Source: Acidobacteriota bacterium (lineage in GTDB: Bacteria > Acidobacteriota > Terriglobia > Bryobacterales > UBA6623). Taken from it: a DNA stretch of 64,000 bases. The position numbers and the translations under genes were made by a program. Numbering within the stretch: position 1 is the first letter of the stretch; each line of letters starts with the position of its first letter. Below the pieces are notes generated by a model. It was not told the DNA's origin and searched no databases. It saw nothing but the letters and a program-made list of their open reading frames with translations. Positions 30,501 through 37,954 of the stretch are shown here, piece by piece. The stretch spans positions 1 to 64,000 of the forward strand of contig JAQCLD010000004.1 of the NCBI GenBank assembly GCA_027592785.1, written 5' to 3'.

Positions 30501-31426
30501 TCGCTATCCGGATACTCCTCCGGTTCTGCGGCGATCGTGCCGGCAGCCAGCAGGTCGTAATGTGCGCAAAGCTCAATAACGCATTCGCGCACCGTGTCAT
30601 CCGCGCCTTGCGAACTCGTGATGTCCTGAATCATGTCCGCAGTCGCTTGCAACAGCGGGATTATCGCCGGATCGGGTTTGGTGTTGCTTTCCGATAGGCG
30701 ATCGAGAAGATCTTCGGAGCGATGAGCAATTCGTTGAGCGGTTCGCAGGCCGACCATTCCGGCGGCGCCTTTGATCGTGTGCATCGAACGCCGCACATTC
30801 TGCAGCGCCTCGGCGTCGTTTTGGTCCACACCGAGAGCACGCAGGCTCGTGGCGATCACGTCCAGGTGTTCTTCGGCCTCTTCCTGAAATACTTCCATCA
30901 ACTCGGCGTCGGCCGGTTCATCGAGCGGCAGGTCTTCCGCTGCAGCCGTATCGGCGGATAGGGCCTGCAGAGCTTCTGGCTCATCGATATCGAACAGCTC
31001 GAAGCGGCACTCGTCGTCTGCTTCGTCCATCATGTCGGGCGGCGGCGCATCGAGCGATAGCTCGCCTTCCATGTCTTCGAGTTCAAAGCGCGGAGGCTCC
31101 GGCCCTTCCGGCGCCGCCAGCTCCGCTTCGAGTAGTTCCAGCGTGGATTGCAGCTCTTGAGCCGCCTCGGCAGTCATCGATTGCGAGCCGGAGACCACCT
31201 CGTCGAGGAAGTGCCCGACCGCTGAACCCGTTTCGCTCCAGTTGGCCAACCCCAACAGGGAGGCTGCGCCGGACAGACCTTGGACCAAGCGGTGCGCCTT
31301 CCGCAGCGCATCCCGACGCGTTGGATTCTCGGCCAGGCGCCCGAGGTGCTCCTTCAGTTCGGGCAAGGCTGCGCGCACTTCCTGGTGGAAGGTACGGAGC
31401 ACTTGTTGATCAGTATTCTGGGGCAT
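27569..31426 (-). CDS. CheA-type hybrid histidine kinase: degenerate Hpt + 3 Hpt + kinase + CheW + REC (ChpA-like)
   Basis: Three RRSMHTIKGAAGMVGLR blocks; dimerisation/HATPase (LLRNAVDHGIE, GRGVGMDVV); CheW-like; C-terminal REC (VLIVDDSLSVRRVV...LCDVEMPRMDGYELA...KPF). Confidence 0.95.
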   Translation of the reverse strand: MPQNTDQQVLRTFHQEVRAALPELKEHLGRLAENPTRRDALRKAHRLVQGLSGAASLLGLANWSETGSAVGHFLDEVVSGSQSMTAEAAQELQSTLELLEAELAAPEGPEPPRFELEDMEGELSLDAPPPDMMDEADDECRFELFDIDEPEALQALSADTAAAEDLPLDEPADAELMEVFQEEAEEHLDVIATSLRALGVDQNDAEALQNVRRSMHTIKGAAGMVGLRTAQRIAHRSEDLLDRLSESNTKPDPAIIPLLQATADMIQDITSSQGADDTVRECVIELCAHYDLLAAGTIAAEPEEYPDSEASESTPAPAASATLEEDAPVDGELLEVFQEEAAEHLGMLAANLRTLQTEPGDREVLQEIRRSMHTIKGAAGMVGLRSAQRVAHGSEDLLDRLYESETNPTADILHLIQRTADVIQDISEAGRANDETRAAVLTLDAEYATLLNGALHVDVALPDPGEMDLFADEEPALVDETAAEATDDLEQDQATDGELLEVFQEEADEHLGLIAKNLRALRDTPVAPEVLQEVRRSMHTIKGAAGMVGLRSAQRVAHRSEDLLDVLYESGAPLESAVLDLIQESADLIQTVTEAKGADAAGRKRALELSARYDGFLQALQTDDLVPEEPTFDAPIFDEEPAAAVEAAASVPAPAASPQPSASFAAGKSPSGQYARVPLERVEELVRLVSELIVSRSNFEQHCRRFTRESGELKLSGERITQLTGKLETDYAVKAMAEGGDSVGSPLTYAGGSSAGSFDSLEFDRYSEFHLLSRDLNEAAADISAAGTQLHGVAGEFQNSLVRLSRLTGEVQDGLMRLRMAPISSLENRLHRTVRVAAQACNKKVRLEVVGSEVELDKSVLEEITGPLEHLLRNAVDHGIESSEKRTAAGKPEEGVVTLRAYLEGARAAIEIRDDGGGLDVEALRSKAVERGIHSQRAAGLLTQDETFELIFHSGFSTAAKVSEVSGRGVGMDVVRSAIESLNGSIGIHSERGIGSSFSIGLPTSLAVARVLMVQANSQVFAAPMHTVRQVIKLHPKDVGNTPQGEYVDFEGKRYKAVRLADALNLPGEADPEPDRVAAMVIDAGKRSFVLLADRIQEAAEVVVKNMGGLLRRVHGISAATIAGDGSVVLILNPGQLVDTPPVEFRRDQMEARDEINDQQLKVLIVDDSLSVRRVVTRLLESADWITVAARDGIEALEALKEMPTPPDAILCDVEMPRMDGYELAANLKSGVFAQIPILMLTSRAGKKHRDRAQEIGVDDYLIKPFQDEALLTAISSAVDAAKCS

Positions 31427-31454
31427 CGAACTGCGCCTGGAAGGTCATACCCAG

Positions 31455-33710
31455 CTAGTGCTGCTGGTGATGGTGCACCCTCGTCGGAATCTTGAATCGC
31501 GAGACCGAATTACGCAGCTCATCCGCAAGGGTAGTGAGATTACGGATAGCCATGGCTCCCTCCCTGGCGCCTTGCGCGGTATCCCGTTGAACAGACGAAA
31601 TGCCGCTCATGGCCTGGGCCACTGACTCCGAGCTGCGTGCTTGGCGCTCAGAAGCATCGGCAATCGATTCGATTAACTCGGATAGGTTTCGCGATACAGA
31701 CTCGATCTGCACCAAGCTCTTGCCGGCTTCGTTCGTCAGCGCAGATCCGTCCACTACTTCCTTGGTGGTGTCTTCCATAGACGCCACTGCCGCCGTTGTA
31801 TCTTCTTGAATTGCCTGAATCAACGCGCTGATGCGGTTGGTCGCTTCGGTGGCTTGCTCCGCCAATCCCTCGACTTCGGTTGCGACAACTGCAAAACCGC
31901 GTCCCGCTTCACCGGCCATCGACGCTTGGATCGAGGCGTTCATGGCTAACATGCTGGTGCGGTCCGCCAACTCGCCGATGACCTGTGAGATCTCGCCGAT
32001 CTCGTGGGAACTCTCGCCAAGCCGTTTGATGCGCTTCGAAGTTTCTTGTACTTGATTGCGGATCGATTCCATGCCGGCGATACTCTTCGCGACAACCTCT
32101 GCTCCGCGTTGCGAGTTCTCAAGAGCCGCCGCGGATACGCGGGCGGCCTTCTCGGCGCTTTCTGATACTTGCTGGATGGCCGAGGCCATCGACTCGACCG
32201 CCATGCTCGCCGAGATCACGTCGCTCGATTGCTTCTCGGAGCCTTCAGCCAAGGTGTCGGTTGTCTGTGAAATATGGTTCGCGGCGGCAGACACTTGCAA
32301 CGTCGTGTTCTGTACTTGGGCGATAAGCGTGCGCAGTTCGCCAATCATGTAGTTGAATGAATCCGCGATCGCTCCGGTGATCTCCGCGGTCACTTCAGCT
32401 TCCAGCGTGAGGTCTCCTTCAGCCACGCCGGCAATCTCATCGAGCAGTTTGTGGATACTCTGCTGGATCCGGTCTCGTTCCTCTGAGGACTGCACCAGAT
32501 TCAACGTGTTGTCGAGAACGCTATTGAGCGCCTCGGTCATCTGACCCAGTTCGTCTCCACTGCGCACGGTTGCCCGCGCAGTCAAGTCGCCCACGCCGAT
32601 GCGTCCGAACAGAGCATTGATTTCGTCGATTTGCGAGGTGATGGTCCTATTTAGGAAGAGAATCAGTACGACCGTGAAGGCAAGGATGAAGATCGCTGCC
32701 GAGAGCTGCAAATACTTCTCCCCAGTCAGCCGCGTGATGCGCTGGTCCATGAGGATGTCCAACTCTTTCAGCGAGGCGTCGTACGACGTGATAAGCGCAG
32801 CGATAGCGGTCTCCGCCGATTCGTTGAGGTCCGTCGTTTGTTCACCGGCGCGTATCCGCTCACGCAGCAAGATCCTGGTGGCGGCTTGGACGTAGTCACG
32901 CGCCGCGTCAATTGATTCCGTCAATCTCGGCGCCGCTTCATCCGCCATGTATGGATTCACTTCGACTGCGGCCTTCATCCCGCGTTCGATCTCGCTGATG
33001 TCCGTCTCGATCTGTCCGATTAGCCGGTTGAGCGTCTGGCGGGCGTCCAAGTCGACGTTCACGGAAGTCTCTTCGTTATCGGTCGTCTGCATCGCGCGCG
33101 CCAAACTGGTGCGCCGGGCCAGCACGTCCTGTCCGACGATGCGCACCACGTCAACCGTATCGATTGCCTGGGGCAGGCGTGACAGCACGGTATCCATCAA
33201 AAAGTGCGTGTCCAGTTCGGGGTCCAGTACCAGGCCGGCTTGGTCCCCAATCGTTCGAATCAAAGTCATGAGTTCGCCAATCAGGCGGCTGTGACGTTGG
33301 AAGCTTTCGATCGGTGTCAAGGCGTCGACAGTCGCCTCGAGATCGCGCCAGTCTCCTTTGAAACGCTCCCAGTGGGCGGATGTGCCGAACTCGTCGCCAT
33401 AAGCCCGTTCAACTGACTCCACCCTAGGCATCACCGAGTCGATTTCAGGCTGCAACAGGAGCATCTCAGCCTGTGCTTCGGACTCGCCGGACAAATAGGC
33501 ATTGGCGGCGGCACGGTGCTTCGGAAGTAGCTCTACGAGCGTGCGTAACGGTTTGAGGTATTCGATGCCCTGGATCTCACGTTGCGTCGCTTCAATTTGT
33601 ACGTTGCGCGCATCGATGAAAAGCCAGACCAGGCAGGCCACGGGCAGGGCCATGACCAAGACGACCAGCGCTAGCTTCTGGCCAATCTTTAGGTCTCGCA
33701 GAAAACTCAT
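31455..33710 (-). CDS. Methyl-accepting chemotaxis protein (PilJ-like)
   Basis: Two TM segments, HAMP, signalling tip IGELADRTSMLAMNASIQASMAGEAGRGFAVVATEVEGLAEQ. Confidence 0.93.
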   Translation of the reverse strand: MSFLRDLKIGQKLALVVLVMALPVACLVWLFIDARNVQIEATQREIQGIEYLKPLRTLVELLPKHRAAANAYLSGESEAQAEMLLLQPEIDSVMPRVESVERAYGDEFGTSAHWERFKGDWRDLEATVDALTPIESFQRHSRLIGELMTLIRTIGDQAGLVLDPELDTHFLMDTVLSRLPQAIDTVDVVRIVGQDVLARRTSLARAMQTTDNEETSVNVDLDARQTLNRLIGQIETDISEIERGMKAAVEVNPYMADEAAPRLTESIDAARDYVQAATRILLRERIRAGEQTTDLNESAETAIAALITSYDASLKELDILMDQRITRLTGEKYLQLSAAIFILAFTVVLILFLNRTITSQIDEINALFGRIGVGDLTARATVRSGDELGQMTEALNSVLDNTLNLVQSSEERDRIQQSIHKLLDEIAGVAEGDLTLEAEVTAEITGAIADSFNYMIGELRTLIAQVQNTTLQVSAAANHISQTTDTLAEGSEKQSSDVISASMAVESMASAIQQVSESAEKAARVSAAALENSQRGAEVVAKSIAGMESIRNQVQETSKRIKRLGESSHEIGEISQVIGELADRTSMLAMNASIQASMAGEAGRGFAVVATEVEGLAEQATEATNRISALIQAIQEDTTAAVASMEDTTKEVVDGSALTNEAGKSLVQIESVSRNLSELIESIADASERQARSSESVAQAMSGISSVQRDTAQGAREGAMAIRNLTTLADELRNSVSRFKIPTRVHHHQQH

Positions 33711-33759
33711 TGATAGTGCTCCTGTGGGCCGATCATTCTCGGTCCCTCTCCACGACTGT

Positions 33760-34260
33760 TCATCTGCCGCTTAGCCTCTTGATCTCTGGACAGTCGAAAA
33801 AGCGATCCACATCGAATACCCGAACCTCGCCGTCTCTATCGTCGAACGCCTGCAGAGCCACGGAAGTGTCCACATCGCCCTGGTTCTGAATCGAACGCAG
33901 AGCTGCGGGCGTTACGGAACGCATCCCTTGCAGCGAATCAACAATCAAACCTGTTCTCATTTCTCCATCCGCACTGCGCACGGTAAGCAGTCGCACCGCT
34001 TCGGTTCGTACGACTCGCGGAATTCCCAATAGCGCCCTCAAGTCGACCACCGACAAAATGTCTCCGCGAACGTTAGTGACGCCCAACACGAAGTTCGGCG
34101 TGTTCGGTACGACGGCACATGCCGGCGGCTTGTCCAGCTCAACCACTTTGCCGACCGGTACTGCATAACGTTGCTCGCCTAACCGAAAGACGATGTGGTC
34201 GAGCGCCTCTGTAGAAGCCCTTTGCGGTGGCGTGGCTTTCGTCTTGGTTGAACCGCTCAC
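33760..34260 (-). CDS. CheW-like adaptor protein
   Basis: YAVPVGKVVELDKPP...NFVLGVTNVRGDILSVVDLRALLG. Confidence 0.92.
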   Translation of the reverse strand: MSGSTKTKATPPQRASTEALDHIVFRLGEQRYAVPVGKVVELDKPPACAVVPNTPNFVLGVTNVRGDILSVVDLRALLGIPRVVRTEAVRLLTVRSADGEMRTGLIVDSLQGMRSVTPAALRSIQNQGDVDTSVALQAFDDRDGEVRVFDVDRFFDCPEIKRLSGR

Positions 34261-34625
34261 AGTAGGTGCTCCTCAACAACACGAAGCAAATCTTGGGTGT
34301 CGAATGGCTTCGTCAGATAGGCGTCTGCGCCCTGCCGGATGCCCCAATAGCGGTCGGCGTCCTGCGTCTTCGACGTCACGAGAAATATCTTGATGTCCTT
34401 GGTAGCCGGCGAACTCTTCAGTAGACGGCAAACTTGAAAGCCGTTTCGCTTGGGTAGCACGACATCTAGCAGAACCAGATCTGGCGACGTTTCGAGGGCC
34501 TTCAACAAGGCCTCCTCACCGTCCGCGGCGGTGATCACCTTGTAGCCGACTCCGGTCAAAGCGTTCGTCATCGATAGCAGCGCCGTTGGGCTGTCGTCGA
34601 CGCAAAGAATGGTTTTGTCCGCCAT
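34257..34625 (-). CDS. Single-domain response regulator (CheY/PilH-like)
   Basis: MADKTILCVDDSPTALLSMTNAL...LVLLDVVLPKRNGFQVCR...LVTSK...YLTKPFD. Confidence 0.95.
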   Translation of the reverse strand: MADKTILCVDDSPTALLSMTNALTGVGYKVITAADGEEALLKALETSPDLVLLDVVLPKRNGFQVCRLLKSSPATKDIKIFLVTSKTQDADRYWGIRQGADAYLTKPFDTQDLLRVVEEHLL

Positions 34626-34638
34626 ACAAAGGCTCGCA

Positions 34639-34656
34639 GCCCGCCGCAAGGCGGGC
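34639..34656 (-). promoter_or_regulatory. Perfect 7-bp hairpin in the leader of the chemosensory operon
   Basis: + strand GCCCGCC-GCAA-GGCGGGC, ~14 nt upstream of the minus-strand ATG (34625); alternative outer pairing AAAGGC/GCCTTT. Confidence 0.5.
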
Positions 34657-34993
34657 CTTTCGCAAGCGCGTATACAATTTGTACGGCGAGCGGTCTATGA
34701 CCGGCTATATCCCATTGATCTAAGGCAGCTCGGGAATTCTTCGTAGACAGGTCTAAGTAATAGCCGGGGAGGGCAGGTAGAAAGACCGCAGCCTTGAGTC
34801 GGGGGCCGGGCGGGACAGACGTCAGCCACGGGAAACGTCGCTGCTAACCAGCCGATGGAAGGCGCGCTGGCCGGGAATTATACCGGGAATCTAGTGTCCA
34901 GGCGGGTGAGGGCGAATTCCAGCCTGTCGGCACTGGTAGACTGGGCGTTTGATTCTGGGGCCGGTGTTCGACAAAAGTGGGGATAGCTAGAGC

Positions 34994-36472
34994 ATGCACG
35001 CACCGCGCGTGATCATCATGGGCGCAGGTCCGGCTGGCCTCACTGCGGCCTATCTGCTTTCCAAGGCCCAGATAGCAACCGAGGTGTTGGAGCGCGATGA
35101 CGTGGTCGGCGGCATCTCGCGAACGGCTACCCACGGCGGCTATCGATTCGACATCGGCGGTCATCGGTTCTTCACCAAGGTTTCGATCGTAGAAGATCTG
35201 TGGAACGAGATCCTCGGTGACGACCTGATCCTGCGCCGAAGGTTGTCTCGAATCTACTATCGCGGCAAGTTCTTCTCCTACCCGCTCAAACCGTTCAATG
35301 CTCTCTCCGGGCTGGGCCTGTGGGAAACGTCACGGTGTGTGGGCAGCTACGTCCAAGCGCGCCTTAGGCCCATCACCCCGGAGGATAATTTCGAAGCCTG
35401 GATCTGCAATCGATTCGGCCGCCGTCTGTTTGAAATTTTCTTTCGCACCTACACCGAGAAAGTCTGGGGCATGCCTTGTTCTGAGATCGAAGCGGAATGG
35501 GCCGCACAACGCATCAAGGGGCTCTCATTGGGGTCAGCAATCAAGAACGCGTTGTTCGGCGAAACGGCCTCGAGCAAACAGGGGGTCGTCAAAACCCTGA
35601 TCGATCAGTTTCAATATCCGCGGCTGGGGCCCGGCATGATGTGGGAGCGGGCTCGCGAATTGTCGGAAGCGCGGGGCGCCAAAGTCCATTTGCATACCCC
35701 CGTGCGCCGGATTCACTGGGACGCGGACGGAGTCACTTCGATCGAATCCGACTCGGCGGTCTTTCAGGGCACGCACTCAATCAGCAGCATCGCGATGGAC
35801 GAACTTGTCGAGGCGCTCACTCCGGCCCCACCGGCCGAGGTGCTCGCCGCCGCTAAGCGTTTGCGCTATCGCGATTTTCTGACCGTGGCGCTGGTCATCG
35901 ACAGGCCCGATCTGTTTCCCGACAACTGGGTGTACGTCCACGATCCGACCGTGAAGCTGGGACGAATTCAGAACTTCGGCAACTGGAGCCCCGAGATGGT
36001 CCCCGACGCGACCAAGAGTTGCCTCGGCCTGGAATACTTCTGCCACGAAGGCGATGACCTGTGGTCCATGCCCGACGAAGACCTACTCGCCCTCGGCGCC
36101 AAGGAGATCGTCTCTCTGGGCCTCCTCGGCGGCGCCAAGGTCGTGGACGGCGCCGTCGTGCGCATGCCCAAGGCATATCCGGTGTACGATTCTGGTTACT
36201 CGACAGCGGTCGATACCATTCGCGAGTTCATCACCCGGCGGCTGCCCAACCTACAGCTGGTAGGCCGCAATGGTATGCATCGATACAACAATCAAGATCA
36301 CTCGATGCTCACGGCTATGCTAGCGGTGAAGAATATCACCGGGAGCCGCTACGATCTATGGCGAGTCAATGTCGACGAGGAGTATCAGGAAGAGGGTCCC
36401 AACATCACGGAAGAGGATCTGTTGCACCTGGAACTAGGACAGCCGCTGGTTCCCCGGGGCAAAGGAAAATAG
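34994..36472 (+). CDS. NAD(P)/FAD-dependent oxidoreductase (UDP-galactopyranose mutase / amine oxidase-like)
   Basis: VIIMGAGPAGLTAAYLLSKAQIATEVLERDDVVGGISRT, GYRFDIGGHRFFTK. Confidence 0.88.
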   Translation: MHAPRVIIMGAGPAGLTAAYLLSKAQIATEVLERDDVVGGISRTATHGGYRFDIGGHRFFTKVSIVEDLWNEILGDDLILRRRLSRIYYRGKFFSYPLKPFNALSGLGLWETSRCVGSYVQARLRPITPEDNFEAWICNRFGRRLFEIFFRTYTEKVWGMPCSEIEAEWAAQRIKGLSLGSAIKNALFGETASSKQGVVKTLIDQFQYPRLGPGMMWERARELSEARGAKVHLHTPVRRIHWDADGVTSIESDSAVFQGTHSISSIAMDELVEALTPAPPAEVLAAAKRLRYRDFLTVALVIDRPDLFPDNWVYVHDPTVKLGRIQNFGNWSPEMVPDATKSCLGLEYFCHEGDDLWSMPDEDLLALGAKEIVSLGLLGGAKVVDGAVVRMPKAYPVYDSGYSTAVDTIREFITRRLPNLQLVGRNGMHRYNNQDHSMLTAMLAVKNITGSRYDLWRVNVDEEYQEEGPNITEEDLLHLELGQPLVPRGKGK

Positions 36473-36484
36473 AGCGCATCAGCC

Positions 36485-36973
36485 ATGAACCTGGAGTTTC
36501 GACCAATCGAGAGCGCCGACTGGAACAAAGTTAGGCGAATCTACCTGGAGGGCCTGATCACCGGTCAAGCCTCATTTGAAAGCGAAGCGTCGACCTGGAG
36601 TCGCTGGGACGCGGCGCATAACGCCGACTGCCGTATCGCCGCCGTCGACCATGGCGTGATCGTGGCCTGGGGCGCTTTGTCGCCATTCTCCAGCAGGGCT
36701 GTCTACAAGGGTGTTGCCGAGGCCTCCGTTTACGTGATGGCCAAGTGGCGCGGCTGCGGCGTTGGTTCAGCCGCGCTGCAAGAACTTATCCGCCAAAGCG
36801 AAGTGGCCGGCTATTGGACTCTGCTAGCCAAAATCTTTCCTGAAAACAAACCAAGCCTGGCCCTGGCGGCGAAGAACGGTTTCCGCGAAGTAGGCGTCTT
36901 GCGCAACATCGGTCGCCACGGAGACCGTTGGCGCGATGTCGTCTTATTGGAGCGCCGCGCGGCCCTGCTCTAG
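36485..36973 (+). CDS. GNAT N-acetyltransferase (phosphinothricin acetyltransferase-like)
   Basis: IYLEGLITGQASFE; EASVYVMAKWRGCGVGSAALQELI. Confidence 0.85.
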   Translation: MNLEFRPIESADWNKVRRIYLEGLITGQASFESEASTWSRWDAAHNADCRIAAVDHGVIVAWGALSPFSSRAVYKGVAEASVYVMAKWRGCGVGSAALQELIRQSEVAGYWTLLAKIFPENKPSLALAAKNGFREVGVLRNIGRHGDRWRDVVLLERRAALL

Positions 36974-37954
36974 CGGACGTTTCTGATAGTCCGTGGACAG
37001 CGAAGCAAGATAGCGATTCGGAGCTGGGGCGGCCACCCAGGGCAGTCCCTGTTGCTGCTGCCAACCTCGTATCCAAGTGCCGGATGCTGACGGCATCTGC
37101 TGATAGACGGGGTCCAGCAGAGCGGCCTCCAAAGAGATGAACTCGAAGTCCTGCCGGCGGAAGCGTTCGATCACTTCCTTGATGTGGTCATAGTTCAGCG
37201 CATTTGCGTGCAACAGAGCCACGTGCGGCGTTTGGCGGCCTGTAACCACCGCCGACAACAACGCGTAGTGCTTGATACTCGCTTCCAGATACTCCAAGTA
37301 CCCCTTTACGACCGCTTCCTTGCCGACCTGATCGTTATTCGCGTCCGCCCAGATGTAAATCTCCGCGAATACCCAATCCTGCAAATCGATCGTGACTGGC
37401 GCAATCCTGTACGAATGTTCGTTGAGATACTGCTCCAACTGCTCGCGCGTCGACTGGCTCGCCCCACGATGCAGATACGGCGCACGAAAGTATTTCTGGC
37501 CCACAGGCGGTTTCCCCAACGCCGACTCCAAGAACTGCTGCCCGCTTAGGATGTCCGCGAAGTAAGCCGCCGGCGTCATCTCGTGGTAATCGCGATGCGA
37601 GGTCGTGTGATTGCCCAACGCCGCGCCGGCCTTGTCCCAGACCTCTAGCAAGGCGTGGACATCCTGCATATCCCACGAACTCGGTTTGAACGAACTGCTC
37701 ACGAAGCCAGCCACCGGGACCTTCATCCGGCGCAGTTCGCGGAGCACCTTCTCGTTCTGCCGGATGAATACTTTGGGGTCGTTGAGCAAGTCCCTACGAA
37801 ACGAGCTATTCGCTGCTGGAAGGTCGTCGAACGTGATTGCCACACTACGTTTCGCCCGCGCCGCGGATAGCTTGAACGGTTCCGCCGCGGAGCCTGTCCA
37901 AGCTAACACGCTTCCCACGGCAAGCAATACACCCAAGCGTGCAACACCGCCCAT
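36944..37954 (-). CDS. Polysaccharide deacetylase
   Basis: Signal peptide from ATG 37954; VAITFDDLP, LGNHTTSHRDYHEMTP, FRAPYLHRG. 1-bp TAATG overlap with the upstream TPR/barrel gene. Confidence 0.88.
   Translation of the reverse strand: MGGVARLGVLLAVGSVLAWTGSAAEPFKLSAARAKRSVAITFDDLPAANSSFRRDLLNDPKVFIRQNEKVLRELRRMKVPVAGFVSSSFKPSSWDMQDVHALLEVWDKAGAALGNHTTSHRDYHEMTPAAYFADILSGQQFLESALGKPPVGQKYFRAPYLHRGASQSTREQLEQYLNEHSYRIAPVTIDLQDWVFAEIYIWADANNDQVGKEAVVKGYLEYLEASIKHYALLSAVVTGRQTPHVALLHANALNYDHIKEVIERFRRQDFEFISLEAALLDPVYQQMPSASGTWIRGWQQQQGLPWVAAPAPNRYLASLSTDYQKRPLEQGRAALQ

Noticed and set aside
29700-30800. Near-identical DNA repeats initially considered a tandem non-coding array or CRISPR-like
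   Set aside because: They encode the three Hpt domains of CheA; spacing ~480 bp, not CRISPR.
34994-36472. Assignment as protoporphyrinogen oxidase or UDP-galactopyranose mutase (glf)
   Set aside because: FAD/NAD-binding motifs alone cannot separate these families by eye; left general.
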